The notes: generated by a model not told the origin, from the sequence alone. 64,000 nt of DNA from Vibrio sp. VB16 (GCF_015594925.2 NZ_CP087590.1:2666001-2730000); one strand, 5' to 3'; positions 36,050 through 45,071 are shown, counted from the first letter of the stretch. Numbers and translations are program-made.

Positions 36050-36595
36050 CTTCTTCTGTTTATTCTATTAAAATCAACAAAATCTCTCTTATTGCGTTTT
36101 CTCTTCCTCTTTAGTCCTATCAACCCTGTATAAACTGCATCTGAATGCGACAAAAAGAAATTGCTATATGGTTATTGATAAATGTCTCTCATTTTATTCA
36201 ATCAGAAAACCGCGCTTCATGATTTATACGTAGTTAACCTATCAACCCACCTTCTTAAATGAGGATGAGCGATGTTACCTCTTAAGAATATACGTCTCTT
36301 TTATTTACAGTTATTAATCATCCAAATTTTATGGATTTATTTACGCTTAAACATCTGAACCCAATGACATTAAAGTTGATAGCAACCTCGAATAAACAAG
36401 AGGAAAACGTAACTGGTTAAACGAAGTACCAAGAACTAACTGTTTAGGTTATGATAGTGCAACTCCAACAGTTTGATTCCAGAGTCGGCTCTGTAAAATA
36501 GTTATTGCACCAAAAATGTCTCAACATAGTGTTTCCTAAGAGCCTTTCGTATCAATGTGGAATATTTTAATTCATTACTTTTAGGAGATGTTAAG
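36050..36595. other. 545-base region between tRNA-Arg and the LacI-type gene
   Basis: No large gene. A 28-codon ORF at 36272-36358 (MLPLKNIRLFYLQLLIIQIL...) has GAGGATGAG just ahead and would encode a hydrophobic peptide; it may be chance. GGTTAAACGAAGTAC near 36417-36431 faintly resembles the operators at 38665 and 38764. No repeat of the tRNA 3' end was found here. Confidence 0.3.
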
Positions 36596-37606
36596 TTGTC
36601 GAGCATAGGCATTAAAGATGTGGCAAAATTTGCTGGTGTGTCTAACGCCACAGTGTCTCAGGTTCTCACAAATAAAGGGAGAATATCTGATGCTACGCGC
36701 GAAAGAGTCAAAGAAGCACTAGATAAATTAGGTTACGTTTACAATCAAAACGCTGCAAACCTACGTCAGAAAAAATCTAATCAGGTGGGCTTTTTGGTTC
36801 ATGACATTTCAAACCCGTTTTATGGTGAAATGGCTGCGAGTATTGCTAGAGTTTTGGATAAACGCGATAACATGCTGTTCTTGTCCAACACTGAAGATGT
36901 GTTAGAAAAACAAGAAAAGTTCACTAAAGCATTGATTCAAAATGGTTCTGCTGGGATTATTATTTGCGCAACCAACGACTCTCCAGATAGTTACTTTGAA
37001 AGTCTGAAAGCGGGTAAAACGCCGGTTATTTTGGTAACCAGACATTCAGATAAAGAGATGAATTTTGTTGGTACTGATAATATTGTTGGTGGAAGGATGG
37101 CCACAGAGTTCCTATTAGAATTAGGCCACAAAAGAATAGCGTTTGTTGGTGGCTCTGTTGGAACAAAAAACCGTGAGCACAGAATCGCAGGCTATACCTC
37201 AGCTCTGAATAAACATGAAATTGATTATGACGACGCAATTAATTTCCCTACGCCAGCAGACAAAGAGTCAGGTGTATCAGCAATCGAATTGATTCTTCAG
37301 AAACATAAGGATGTAACGGCTTGTGTCTTCTACCAAGATATTATCGCGATAGGGGCTATGGAGTATTTAAAAGCGAATGACATTATCGCTGGAAAAGACA
37401 TATCAATAATTAGTTTAGACGGAACCGAAGATTCAATGACCTTATCTCCATCTTTGACATCAGTTTCATTTTCAGCCAAAGAGATGGGCGAAAAGGCAGG
37501 CCAATTGCTGTTTGATAAAATTGATGGTAACAGTACCGATCTAGAACATATTATAATTCAACCTAAATTGATTATTGGGGAATCTGCGGGTAAAGCAGAA
37601 TTCTAA
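36596..37606 (+). CDS. LacI-family regulator, MalI-like
   Basis: 336 aa from TTG 36596, chosen because GGAG lies 8 bases ahead and the LacI-type helix-turn-helix (IGIKDVAKFAGVSNATVSQV) then starts at residue 4; an ATG at 36557 has no site and adds 13 unusual residues. The DNA-binding domain (1-60) with hinge NQNAANLRQKKS is followed by a periplasmic-binding-like domain (GFLVHDISNPFYGEMAASIA, FVGTDNIVGGRMATEFLLEL). Resemblance to MalI is by eye. It probably controls the mutarotase/PTS genes through the operators at 38665 and 38764. Confidence 0.88.
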   Translation: MSSIGIKDVAKFAGVSNATVSQVLTNKGRISDATRERVKEALDKLGYVYNQNAANLRQKKSNQVGFLVHDISNPFYGEMAASIARVLDKRDNMLFLSNTEDVLEKQEKFTKALIQNGSAGIIICATNDSPDSYFESLKAGKTPVILVTRHSDKEMNFVGTDNIVGGRMATEFLLELGHKRIAFVGGSVGTKNREHRIAGYTSALNKHEIDYDDAINFPTPADKESGVSAIELILQKHKDVTACVFYQDIIAIGAMEYLKANDIIAGKDISIISLDGTEDSMTLSPSLTSVSFSAKEMGEKAGQLLFDKIDGNSTDLEHIIIQPKLIIGESAGKAEF

Positions 37607-37730
37607 TACCCGAGATCGAAAATCAAAACCATCTATTCAGTTAAGGGGAACTGAAGCCTTTCCCCTTATCACTATTCGAACCTATTCGTTTCTAACCATT
37701 TAAAGTTTAGCCACTTTCAATGAATATACA

Positions 37731-38615
37731 TCATGAATTTATAATCGATAACGTCGTCTCTAATGCATGAGATTCCCCAGGTTTTAAGGATACTGGAACC
37801 GTGCCGAATATCGTCGATTCCACACAAAGCATTTTTTTATAATCTTCATCTGGCATGTCCGTCATGCCCTTGGTCATTTCTTTCCAAGGATTCCACACAA
37901 CAGCAGTATTGTGGCCATTATTTTTCACTACAATATCGCGCTGGTTACTAGAATCACAAACGACAATTGATTCATCTGGTGCCGTGCACACACGAATAAC
38001 TTCCCTGTCAATTGATAGTACATTTTCTCCTCTCGTTTTCACGTAATTTTCTGTTCCATCTAAATACGTGGTACCAACACCAGAAATACTTGTATTCGCT
38101 ATATCTCCGACACCAAAATAAGTATGAATAGCGCCACTGTATGACCACAAGTGTTCATCCGTATTTTCTGTTAACAAGCTTATCGTGACGGTATTAGTAA
38201 GGACGAATGTAAGCGTGTTTTTGAATTTGTGAGGCCACATTAATCTGGTCTCCTCATTATCAACAAGTTCTAACACAACTTGAACTCCTTCTTCTAATTC
38301 TTGAACGTCAATAAGATCCCACTTTATGTTTCTTGCAAAACCATGAGTTTGCTCCCCACCCGCATTTCCAAACCATGGAAAACAAATTGGAACACCACCT
38401 CTGATAGCTTTCTCACCATTGAATATGGCGTTATCACTCAACCATAATAGCTCATTCTGACCTTTGGGTTTAAACCACAATAAATGTCCACCAAAGAGCG
38501 AAATCCCAGCTTCAACACTTTTGTGCTTAATATAAAGAACCTCTACACGATCAACTTGGCAAATAGATATTGAACCTGTTAATGATTTGGTAATGTTGCA
38601 ATTTTGTAAGTTCAT
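37731..38615 (-). CDS. D-hexose-6-phosphate mutarotase (YeaD-type, aldose 1-epimerase family)
   Basis: 294 aa from ATG 38615, which follows AGGAGAGATC; an upstream in-frame start at 38639 would include that site. The family pattern is ISLFGGHLLWFKPKGQNELL, GVPICFPWFG, HGFARNIKWDL, and the catalytic Glu region near the end (MLCVESTIFG). YeaD-type enzymes interconvert anomers of hexose 6-phosphates, which fits a neighbouring PTS and two phosphosugar isomerases. Divergent from the PTS operon. Confidence 0.88.
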   Translation of the reverse strand: MNLQNCNITKSLTGSISICQVDRVEVLYIKHKSVEAGISLFGGHLLWFKPKGQNELLWLSDNAIFNGEKAIRGGVPICFPWFGNAGGEQTHGFARNIKWDLIDVQELEEGVQVVLELVDNEETRLMWPHKFKNTLTFVLTNTVTISLLTENTDEHLWSYSGAIHTYFGVGDIANTSISGVGTTYLDGTENYVKTRGENVLSIDREVIRVCTAPDESIVVCDSSNQRDIVVKNNGHNTAVVWNPWKEMTKGMTDMPDEDYKKMLCVESTIFGTVPVSLKPGESHALETTLSIINS

Positions 38616-38664
38616 GATCTCTCCTAATAGTAAAAACAAGATCTATATCACATCAATTAACGCT

Positions 38665-38681
38665 GATATAACGATTAACCA
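38665..38681. promoter_or_regulatory. LacI/MalI-type operator, copy 1
   Basis: GATATAACGATTAACCA, the exact reverse complement of the 17-mer at 38764-38780. The core resembles the MalI operator (GATAAAACGTTTTATC, 12 of 16 positions) with a central CG. It lies 50 bases upstream of the mutarotase start. Confidence 0.6.
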
Positions 38682-38728
38682 CTTTTTAGCACCACAGTGT
38701 GACTTATGTCGGATCAATCGATCCTTTA

Positions 38729-38744
38729 TGTGACATTCATCTCA
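38729..38744. promoter_or_regulatory. CRP-like site between the two operators
   Basis: TGTGA-CATTCA-TCTCA matches TGTGA-N6-TCACA with one change. Catabolite control would suit a PTS operon. CRP binding is inference. Confidence 0.45.
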
Positions 38745-38763
38745 TCTATCGCATTGTCAATAT

Positions 38764-38780
38764 TGGTTAATCGTTATATC
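38764..38780. promoter_or_regulatory. LacI/MalI-type operator, copy 2
   Basis: TGGTTAATCGTTATATC, the inverted twin of copy 1, with centres 99 bases apart. It lies 33 bases upstream of the favoured GTG start of the mannose-6-phosphate isomerase. Two sites flanking the CRP-like site would suit looping or double repression. Confidence 0.6.
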
Positions 38781-38813
38781 TTCTCGTCAAGATTAAAACT
38801 AAGAGATAAAAAA

Positions 38814-40580
38814 GTGAACTACGCAAAACATACACCGAACTACGACAAAGAACCGGTCGTGCATGTACTGGGATGTGACAATAGCGCTTGGCAAGGTTGG
38901 AAAGCAATCATCAAACAGGTGAGTACTGCAATCAGCGCAGTTGAAGCTAAGAAGGTCGTTCTTGTCATCGATACGTACCATGGCGTCAATATTGATGAGC
39001 TAAAGCACGAACTTGTTGACCACTTAGATTATGTATCGGCAATTAATTCTGAAGTTGCAAAACTTCCTGAGAGCAAAATCTTCGATATGCTTGAGCGTCA
39101 TATCACGAGTGACCGCGTTTTCGGTGTTATCGCCCCTCATCAAATGGAAGAGTTCTTCAGCGCGTCGGATATCCACGCCCAAAGAGAGGAAGTGGAATCA
39201 ATAAAATCTGGTTTAGTTGTCATCTATGGTCCCGGAGCGTCATTGATTCACGACGGCGATGTGTCCATTTATGCCGATCTGGCACGATGGGAAATTCAAC
39301 AACGATTCCGCAGAGGCGAATTAGGCAATTGGGGTGTTGACAATTTTAACGAAGATGTTTTGCGCAGATACAAACGTTCATTCTTTATCGAATGGCGTGT
39401 ATTCGATCGTTACAAAACGAAAATTCTTCCCAAAGTGGATTTTTTATTAGATACAAATACCGCTGGTGACCCGAAATTTGTCACAGGTAAGGCACTGCTA
39501 GAAGGGCTCGAAGTTGCGACTACTCAACCATTTCGGGTTGTACCATTCTTCGACCCGGGAGTTTGGGGAGGGCAGTGGATGAGAGAAGTTTGTGACCTCG
39601 ATAAATCTAAAGACAACTTTGCTTGGTGTTTTGACTGTGTACCCGAAGAAAATAGCCTATATCTTCAATATGGCGATGTCCGCGTTGAAATACCCTCACA
39701 GAACTTGGTGTTGCAAAAACCTAAGCAGTTATTAGGCGATAAAGTTCACTCTCGGTTCGGTGCTGAGTTCCCGATTAGATTCGATTTCCTAGATACTATG
39801 GAAGGCCAAAACCTTAGTCTTCAGGTCCACCCGCTCACTGAATATATTCAACAAGAATTTGGTATGCACTATACGCAGGACGAAAGCTACTACATGCTAG
39901 ACGCTGCTGAAAATGCGACCGTATATCTTGGTACCAAAACAGGAATTGATGCAGAAGAGATGTTTGAAGATCTTCAAGCAGCTCAAAGAGGCGAAAAATC
40001 GTTTGATGATGAAAAATTCATCAACAAGTTTCCGGCAAAGAAGCACGACCATTTCCTTATTCCAGCGGGAACGGTTCACTGTTCAGGTTCCGGCGCTATG
40101 GTATTAGAAATTAGCGCGACTCCTTATATATTTACCTTCAAATTGTGGGATTGGGATCGTATGGGTCTTGATGGCCTTCCTCGACCTGTCCACTTAGAAC
40201 ACGGCAAGGAAGTGATTCAATGGGAACGAACAACTGAATGGACGAAAGAAAACCTCGTTAATGCTGTCACTCATATCGCAGAAGGTGATGGATGGCGTGA
40301 AGAGCGTACAGGCCTACATGAACGTGAATTTATAGAAACACGTCGCCATTGGTTTACTAAACCAGTGATTCACAGTACGGAAGGCAACCTCAATGTTCTC
40401 AATTTGATTGAAGGAGAAGAAGCCATTATTGAGAGCCCTACTCATGCATTTAAACCATACATAGTTCATTACGCAGAAACCTTCATTATTCCTGCTGGTG
40501 TTCGCGAATATGTCATTCGCCCGTACGGCGCGAGCCAAGGTAAAGAAATCGCCACCATTAAAGCTTATGTGAGAGGTTAA
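38814..40580 (+). CDS. Class I mannose-6-phosphate isomerase, long form
   Basis: 588 aa from GTG 38814. The frame is open from an ATG at 38706, but the extra 36 residues overlap the operator and CRP-like site and form an unexpected hydrophobic segment, so the GTG is favoured. The N-terminal ~270 residues (AWQGWKAIIKQVSTA, VFGVIAPHQMEEFF, EIQQRFRRGELGNW) look like a separate domain. The C-terminal cupin isomerase part has the zinc motif QVHP (LSLQVHPLTEYIQQEFGMHY) and AGTVHCSGSGAMVLEISAT. It would convert mannose 6-phosphate to fructose 6-phosphate. First gene of the PTS operon, 4 bases before the IIA gene. Confidence 0.85.
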   Translation: MNYAKHTPNYDKEPVVHVLGCDNSAWQGWKAIIKQVSTAISAVEAKKVVLVIDTYHGVNIDELKHELVDHLDYVSAINSEVAKLPESKIFDMLERHITSDRVFGVIAPHQMEEFFSASDIHAQREEVESIKSGLVVIYGPGASLIHDGDVSIYADLARWEIQQRFRRGELGNWGVDNFNEDVLRRYKRSFFIEWRVFDRYKTKILPKVDFLLDTNTAGDPKFVTGKALLEGLEVATTQPFRVVPFFDPGVWGGQWMREVCDLDKSKDNFAWCFDCVPEENSLYLQYGDVRVEIPSQNLVLQKPKQLLGDKVHSRFGAEFPIRFDFLDTMEGQNLSLQVHPLTEYIQQEFGMHYTQDESYYMLDAAENATVYLGTKTGIDAEEMFEDLQAAQRGEKSFDDEKFINKFPAKKHDHFLIPAGTVHCSGSGAMVLEISATPYIFTFKLWDWDRMGLDGLPRPVHLEHGKEVIQWERTTEWTKENLVNAVTHIAEGDGWREERTGLHEREFIETRRHWFTKPVIHSTEGNLNVLNLIEGEEAIIESPTHAFKPYIVHYAETFIIPAGVREYVIRPYGASQGKEIATIKAYVRG

Positions 40581-40584
40581 CAAC

Positions 40585-41016
40585 ATGCTTCATTTTTTAG
40601 TAGCAACACATGGACCGTTAGCAGCTGCCTTAATTCAGTGTGCAAACATGGTTTTTGGAGAACTTCCAAACACCTCATCAGTATCACTCACAGAAGAAGA
40701 CGGTATTGAGAAATTCAAGCAAGATTTTGACGATGAAATACAAACGATCTTACACAGTGGCGTACAAGGTGTTGTTGTTTTATGCGATTTGGAGTGCGGG
40801 ACACCATACAACGTAGCTTGTACTTACGCGTTTAACGAAAATTTCGCCATTCCTGTTGAAGTCATCACCGGTGTCAATTTCCCCACACTACTTATGACAG
40901 CAGATTTTGCAGAAGAAACCGACGTTAAGTTGGTAATAGAGAAATTACGTACAGAAGCGCTAAGTACCATTGTAATAGCAAAACCAGTCGCGACTGAACA
41001 AGATGACGACTTTTAA
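40585..41016 (+). CDS. Mannose-family PTS IIA component
   Basis: 143 aa, EIIA-Man fold. The phospho-acceptor is His9 (FLVATHGPLAAALI); VVVLCDLECGTPYNVAC and ITGVNFPTLL are family motifs. It accepts phosphate from HPr and passes it to the separate IIB protein. It is a single-domain IIA, unlike the fused ManX of E. coli. Confidence 0.93.
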   Translation: MLHFLVATHGPLAAALIQCANMVFGELPNTSSVSLTEEDGIEKFKQDFDDEIQTILHSGVQGVVVLCDLECGTPYNVACTYAFNENFAIPVEVITGVNFPTLLMTADFAEETDVKLVIEKLRTEALSTIVIAKPVATEQDDDF

Positions 41017-41028
41017 GAGGAACAAACT

Positions 41029-41520
41029 ATGACTATTTCATTTGTACGAATTGATGACCGAGTAATTCACGGTCAACTAATCACACGTTGGGCTAAAGAA
41101 AGGCCATGTGATGGCATTGTAGCTATTGACGATGGCGTTGCATCTGATCCTCTCTTATCCAAGGTAATGAAGGGAGCCGTAACGGATGTGAAGGTTTGGT
41201 TATTCGACACAGAAACCGCCATATCAAAACTGCCGAAAATAATCGGGAGCGAAAAGAAGTACTTCATTATCGCTAAATCCCCTGTAACACTTAAAAATAT
41301 TTGCGAGAAAGGGATTGATTTGAGTAACGGCAATGGGCTTATCAACGTGGGCCCAATGAGCAATCGAAATGACACCGTGACCATTGGCAGTAACCAGTGC
41401 GTCAATAAAGAAGAAATTAGTGCGTTTAACTATCTAAGTGAAATTGGTCACAACATCGAATTTCAATTAGTACCGGATGCGTCTTCATATTCATGGAAAG
41501 ATGCCCAGTCAAAGATCTAA
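41029..41520 (+). CDS. Mannose/sorbose-family PTS IIB component
   Basis: 163 aa. The phospho-acceptor is His14 in FVRIDDRVIHGQLITRWA, followed by VAIDDGVASDPLLSKVM and INVGPMSNR, typical of EIIB of the Man family. AGAGGAACAAACT precedes the start. It phosphorylates the incoming sugar. Confidence 0.94.
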   Translation: MTISFVRIDDRVIHGQLITRWAKERPCDGIVAIDDGVASDPLLSKVMKGAVTDVKVWLFDTETAISKLPKIIGSEKKYFIIAKSPVTLKNICEKGIDLSNGNGLINVGPMSNRNDTVTIGSNQCVNKEEISAFNYLSEIGHNIEFQLVPDASSYSWKDAQSKI

Positions 41521-41573
41521 GCAAACAAACGTGAAACTCAATTATTTGACACAACATAAAATAGGATACGTAT

Positions 41574-42377
41574 ATGTTAATTGAAGCTATATTAATCGGG
41601 ATAATGTGTTATCTCGGTGCACTAACCACTCCATGGTTACTCGGCTTGACCGGTGGCTGGTACACCATAACAAGACCGCTTGTATCCGGTATGCTAGTAG
41701 GTTTGGTTCTTGGTGATTTACAAACGGGTATTATGGTTGGTGTTGCTGTACAAGCTGTCTATATTGCTATGGTAACCCCTGGTGGCGCTATGCCCGCCGA
41801 TCTCAACTTCGTTGCATTCCCCGCGGTCGCGCTGGGTGTCATGTCTGGTCAAGGCATTGAAGTAGCCGTTGCTATCGCAGCGACTATAGGCATCGCTGGC
41901 ACCATAGTGTTTAATTTTATGATGCTTTTAAACTCATACTGGAACCACCAAGCCGAACTGGCAGTGGAACGTGGCGATGACAAAGGTGTTTACTTCCATA
42001 CCGCTATCAGCCCACAAATTACGAATTTCTTATTACGATTCATTCCTAGTTTTATCGCTGTGTATTTCGGTAATCAATACATCGAAGGATTCATGGCGAG
42101 CTTACCTGAAATGATGCTCGACACAATGAGTGTTCTTGGCGGTATCTTACCTGCTGTTGGTATTGCAATTCTTCTCAAACAGATCATTAAAGAAACAAGA
42201 ATGCTGATTTACTTCCTAGTCGGATTTGTCGGTATCGTATTTCTGAAGCTTAATATGATCGGTCTAGTTATCGTAGGTTCCCTGTTTGCTCTTGTCCATT
42301 ATACCTACAAAGCCACCCCACAAACGGCAGCTGATGCTGCACCCGCAAAATTTGATGATGAAGAGGATGAATTCTAA
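41574..42377 (+). CDS. Mannose-family PTS IIC component
   Basis: 267-aa membrane subunit. GALTTPWLLGLTGGWYTITR, GLVLGDLQTGIMVGVAVQA and TPGGAMPADLNFVAFPAVAL are family motifs. The acidic tail ends FDDEEDEF. Its stop codon overlaps the IID start (TAATG arrangement at 42377). Confidence 0.94.
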   Translation: MLIEAILIGIMCYLGALTTPWLLGLTGGWYTITRPLVSGMLVGLVLGDLQTGIMVGVAVQAVYIAMVTPGGAMPADLNFVAFPAVALGVMSGQGIEVAVAIAATIGIAGTIVFNFMMLLNSYWNHQAELAVERGDDKGVYFHTAISPQITNFLLRFIPSFIAVYFGNQYIEGFMASLPEMMLDTMSVLGGILPAVGIAILLKQIIKETRMLIYFLVGFVGIVFLKLNMIGLVIVGSLFALVHYTYKATPQTAADAAPAKFDDEEDEF

Positions 42378-43237
42378 TGGCAGATACATTAATTGCGACA
42401 AGCACGAACTTAAAAGAAGACTCTTCGCAGTCGATTAGCTTAACCAAAAAAGACCTTCGCAAATGCTGGAGATCTTGGATGATGTACAACCTCTCATCTC
42501 TTAGCTTTGAACGACTAGAATCATTCGGTTTCTGCCTTGGTATGATGCCAGCACTCAAGAAGCTTTACCCTAATAAAGAAGACCGCACAGAGGCAATGAA
42601 ACGTCACTCTTCTTTTTATAATACTGAGCCTCAGTTAGGCGCCATCATCAATGGCATGGCGGTTGGTTTAGAAGAGAAAAAGGCGAATGGCGAACCTATT
42701 GATGGAGAAACCATCAATGCGCTAAAAGTTGGACTAATGGGACCTATAGCGGGTATTGGAGACTCAATGATTCCAGGAATGTTGATACCAATCCTATTGA
42801 GCATAGGTATGGCTTTGGCCGCTGGTGGTAACATTTTAGGACCTCTATTTTATATCGTTTCATACAACCTAATCATAATTTTTGGCTCTTATAGCTTATT
42901 TATGAAGGGGTACAAAATGGGGGCTGGCTCTGTTGAAGTTTTGGTTAGCCATGAATCAACCAAGATCCGAGAAGCATTATCTTTACTTGGTATTTTCGTG
43001 ATGGGCGGTGTTGCGGCTAGTTACGTAAACCTTAACACTGGCCTTGAGTTTGTAACGGAAGATGGTGTGAACATTGTGGTACAAAACATGATTGATGGAA
43101 TATTTCCTAAGCTCATGCCACTCATCGTTGTGCTTGGTTCTTGGTGGGCGATGGCGAAGAAGAACGTTAGCCCTGTCCAGTCAATGCTTGGTATGGTCGT
43201 GTTCTCAGCCATCGGTGTTGCTATCGGTTTGTTTTAA
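42377..43237 (+). CDS. Mannose-family PTS IID component
   Basis: 286-aa membrane subunit. The EIID pattern is SSLSFERLESFGFCLGMMPA, HSSFYNTEPQLGAIINGMAV and LKVGLMGPIAGIGDSMIPGM. It works with IIC as the sugar channel. The gene is followed by a hairpin terminator. Confidence 0.94.
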   Translation: MADTLIATSTNLKEDSSQSISLTKKDLRKCWRSWMMYNLSSLSFERLESFGFCLGMMPALKKLYPNKEDRTEAMKRHSSFYNTEPQLGAIINGMAVGLEEKKANGEPIDGETINALKVGLMGPIAGIGDSMIPGMLIPILLSIGMALAAGGNILGPLFYIVSYNLIIIFGSYSLFMKGYKMGAGSVEVLVSHESTKIREALSLLGIFVMGGVAASYVNLNTGLEFVTEDGVNIVVQNMIDGIFPKLMPLIVVLGSWWAMAKKNVSPVQSMLGMVVFSAIGVAIGLF

Positions 43238-43245
43238 TTTTTTTT

Positions 43246-43271
43246 AGAGGGAGAAATTCTCCCTCTTTTTT
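43246..43271 (+). terminator. Internal terminator/attenuator after the IID gene
   Basis: AGAGGGA (43246-43252) pairs with TCCCTCT (43260-43266), followed by a T run; arms can extend to nearly 10 bp. It separates the PTS genes from the two isomerase genes, which start only 22 bases later with no obvious new promoter, so read-through is likely. Confidence 0.75.
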
Positions 43272-43293
43272 AACTCATATTTGAGGAAATGTC

Positions 43294-43848
43294 GTGAATA
43301 TCATTAATCCACCAAACGTTAACTATCTGACTGGTAAAATTGAAGCAGCCGATCTCGTTACCAAACAAACCAAACTATCCTCGCTCGATGGCGTATTTTC
43401 TGATGCAGAAGCTTACGCAGAACTTGACCCAGAAACCGTAATCTACAGCGTAGAAATGCTCCCAGCAGAATCAGCTGAAGGAGAACTCAATTTTGGTGTA
43501 TCACATATTGAACCGGGAACTGTTGGTCGCGAATTTCACATGACTAGAGGTCATTTCCACGATCGTATTGAACAAGCTGAATATTATTTTGGTTCGGCTG
43601 GAGAAGGTTTGTTAGTGCTTCAAGATCAAAATGGCGAAGTAACACTAGAAAAAGTGTCTCCGGGAAGTATCCATCATATCGCTGGGTTCATCGCCCATCG
43701 TTTAGTCAATACTGGTAATGAACGTTTATCTGCCCTAGCCGTTTGGCCAGCAATTGCTGGTCATAACTATGGCACTCTCAAAGAGAAAGGGTTCAACGTT
43801 CGGGTATGTAAGGAGAACAATGAAATAAAGGTAGAGGCAAATGCGTGA
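43294..43848 (+). CDS. Cupin-type (archaeal-class) glucose-6-phosphate isomerase
   Basis: 184 aa from GTG 43294, preceded by GAGGAAATGTC. Cupin metal motif GHFHDRIEQAEYYFG (His-x-His and Glu) with a later HHIAGFIAHRLVN. This class interconverts glucose 6-phosphate and fructose 6-phosphate and is unrelated to the Pgi enzyme most bacteria use. It overlaps the next gene by 8 bases. A related cupin sugar isomerase role cannot be excluded. Confidence 0.85.
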   Translation: MNIINPPNVNYLTGKIEAADLVTKQTKLSSLDGVFSDAEAYAELDPETVIYSVEMLPAESAEGELNFGVSHIEPGTVGREFHMTRGHFHDRIEQAEYYFGSAGEGLLVLQDQNGEVTLEKVSPGSIHHIAGFIAHRLVNTGNERLSALAVWPAIAGHNYGTLKEKGFNVRVCKENNEIKVEANA

Positions 43849-44974
43849 TATCGATATAGCCGCTAACCGATGTCAAGAATGGCTAAGTAATAGTGTCCTT
43901 CCTTTGTGGTCTACAATTGGGTATCGGGAAGAGGAAGGGATATTTGAAGAAGGTTTAATGACTGCAGATACTGTGTATGACACAGATATTATTCGATTTC
44001 GGGTCCAGCCACGTCAGGTGTATGTCTTTGCTCATGCAACTAAGCTCGGCTGGTTCGACGGTAATACCCTTGTGAAAAATACAGTTTTAAAAGGGTTTGA
44101 TAAATTCAGATGTCATACTGGGGAATTTGTTTTTTCTACAACCAAGAACTTAACGATCAATGGTGAGGCTAAAAACGCCTATGAACATGCATTTGCTATG
44201 CTTGGATTCGCTTGGCATTATAAATTAACGAATGACAATACGAGTATAATCAAAGCTGAAGAGTGCTACCAATGGTTCGAAAGTGAACTTACCGATAGAA
44301 AAAATGGTGGTTTCTATTCGAGCTTAGATGATCGTAGTTTACGATGTCAAAACCCGCATATGCACTTATTCGAAGCACTGATGACACTATTCGAAGTAAC
44401 TGGAGATGAACTTTGGATTAAGAGAGCGGGCAATATCTATGAGTTATTTGTCACCAAATTTTTTAATGGCAGATTCTTAAGAGAATTTTTCGATTCAGAT
44501 TTAGAACCAAATCATTCAAACTCAAAACAGATTGATCCCGGCCACCAATATGAATGGGTATGGCTTCTAGCACACTATGAGAAGCTTACTGGTATAAATG
44601 TAGAATTACAGATTAATCGTTTATTGGAATTTGCTCAAACATATGGTCATTCTGAAACGGGTCTTGTGATGGACGAAATCATAGACAATGGAGGAGAATT
44701 CAGAGACACCTCTCGTCTATGGTGCCAAACCGAGCTTCTAAAAGCTAGAGTTGCACTCTATGAAGATAATTCATCGCACATAAATGAAGAAGCGGTGGTG
44801 AAAGCCGTTGACGCAATTTTTAAGTACTACATTACCCCTGCAGAAAATGGCTTATGGATCGACCAGGTAAATCGCGACGGATCACCAGTATCCCAAAATG
44901 CACCAGCAAGCACCTTATACCATATTTTTTTGGCGTTCAGTGAAGTATGGCGGGTATCCTCTAAACAGCAATAA
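43841..44974 (+). CDS. AGE-family sugar isomerase/epimerase (mannose isomerase or YihS-like)
   Basis: 377 aa, an alpha/alpha-barrel protein of the N-acylglucosamine 2-epimerase family. Catalytic-type histidines lie in CQNPHMHLFEALMTL, IDPGHQYEWVWLLAHYEK and PASTLYHIFLAFSEVW. Members isomerise or epimerise free aldoses (mannose/fructose/glucose) or reducing ends of disaccharides such as mannobiose. It starts inside the last codons of the preceding gene, so the two are translationally coupled. The substrate is not known; a mannose-type sugar is suggested by the neighbours. Confidence 0.82.
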   Translation: MRDIDIAANRCQEWLSNSVLPLWSTIGYREEEGIFEEGLMTADTVYDTDIIRFRVQPRQVYVFAHATKLGWFDGNTLVKNTVLKGFDKFRCHTGEFVFSTTKNLTINGEAKNAYEHAFAMLGFAWHYKLTNDNTSIIKAEECYQWFESELTDRKNGGFYSSLDDRSLRCQNPHMHLFEALMTLFEVTGDELWIKRAGNIYELFVTKFFNGRFLREFFDSDLEPNHSNSKQIDPGHQYEWVWLLAHYEKLTGINVELQINRLLEFAQTYGHSETGLVMDEIIDNGGEFRDTSRLWCQTELLKARVALYEDNSSHINEEAVVKAVDAIFKYYITPAENGLWIDQVNRDGSPVSQNAPASTLYHIFLAFSEVWRVSSKQQ

Positions 44975-45032
44975 TCACAAATTGTCCATCCTTGCAAAAC
45001 TAACATTCACAATGAACCCCACTATAAGGCAC

Positions 45033-45071
45033 TTTTGCTCATGACTTATTGGTCACTTGTCATGAGCAAAA
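45033..45071. terminator. Hairpin ending the mannose-family PTS operon
   Basis: A perfect 13-bp stem, TTTTGCTCATGAC (45033-45045) with GTCATGAGCAAAA (45059-45071), 58 bases after the last stop. The A/T ends are arranged so it could serve transcripts from either side. Confidence 0.6.

Noticed and set aside
36417..36431. Third MalI-like operator before the LacI-family gene
   Set aside because: Only about 10 of 17 positions match the paired operators, which is too weak to claim autoregulation.
38706..38813. N-terminal membrane extension of the mannose-6-phosphate isomerase
   Set aside because: It overlaps an operator and a CRP-like site and is unexpected for a soluble isomerase.
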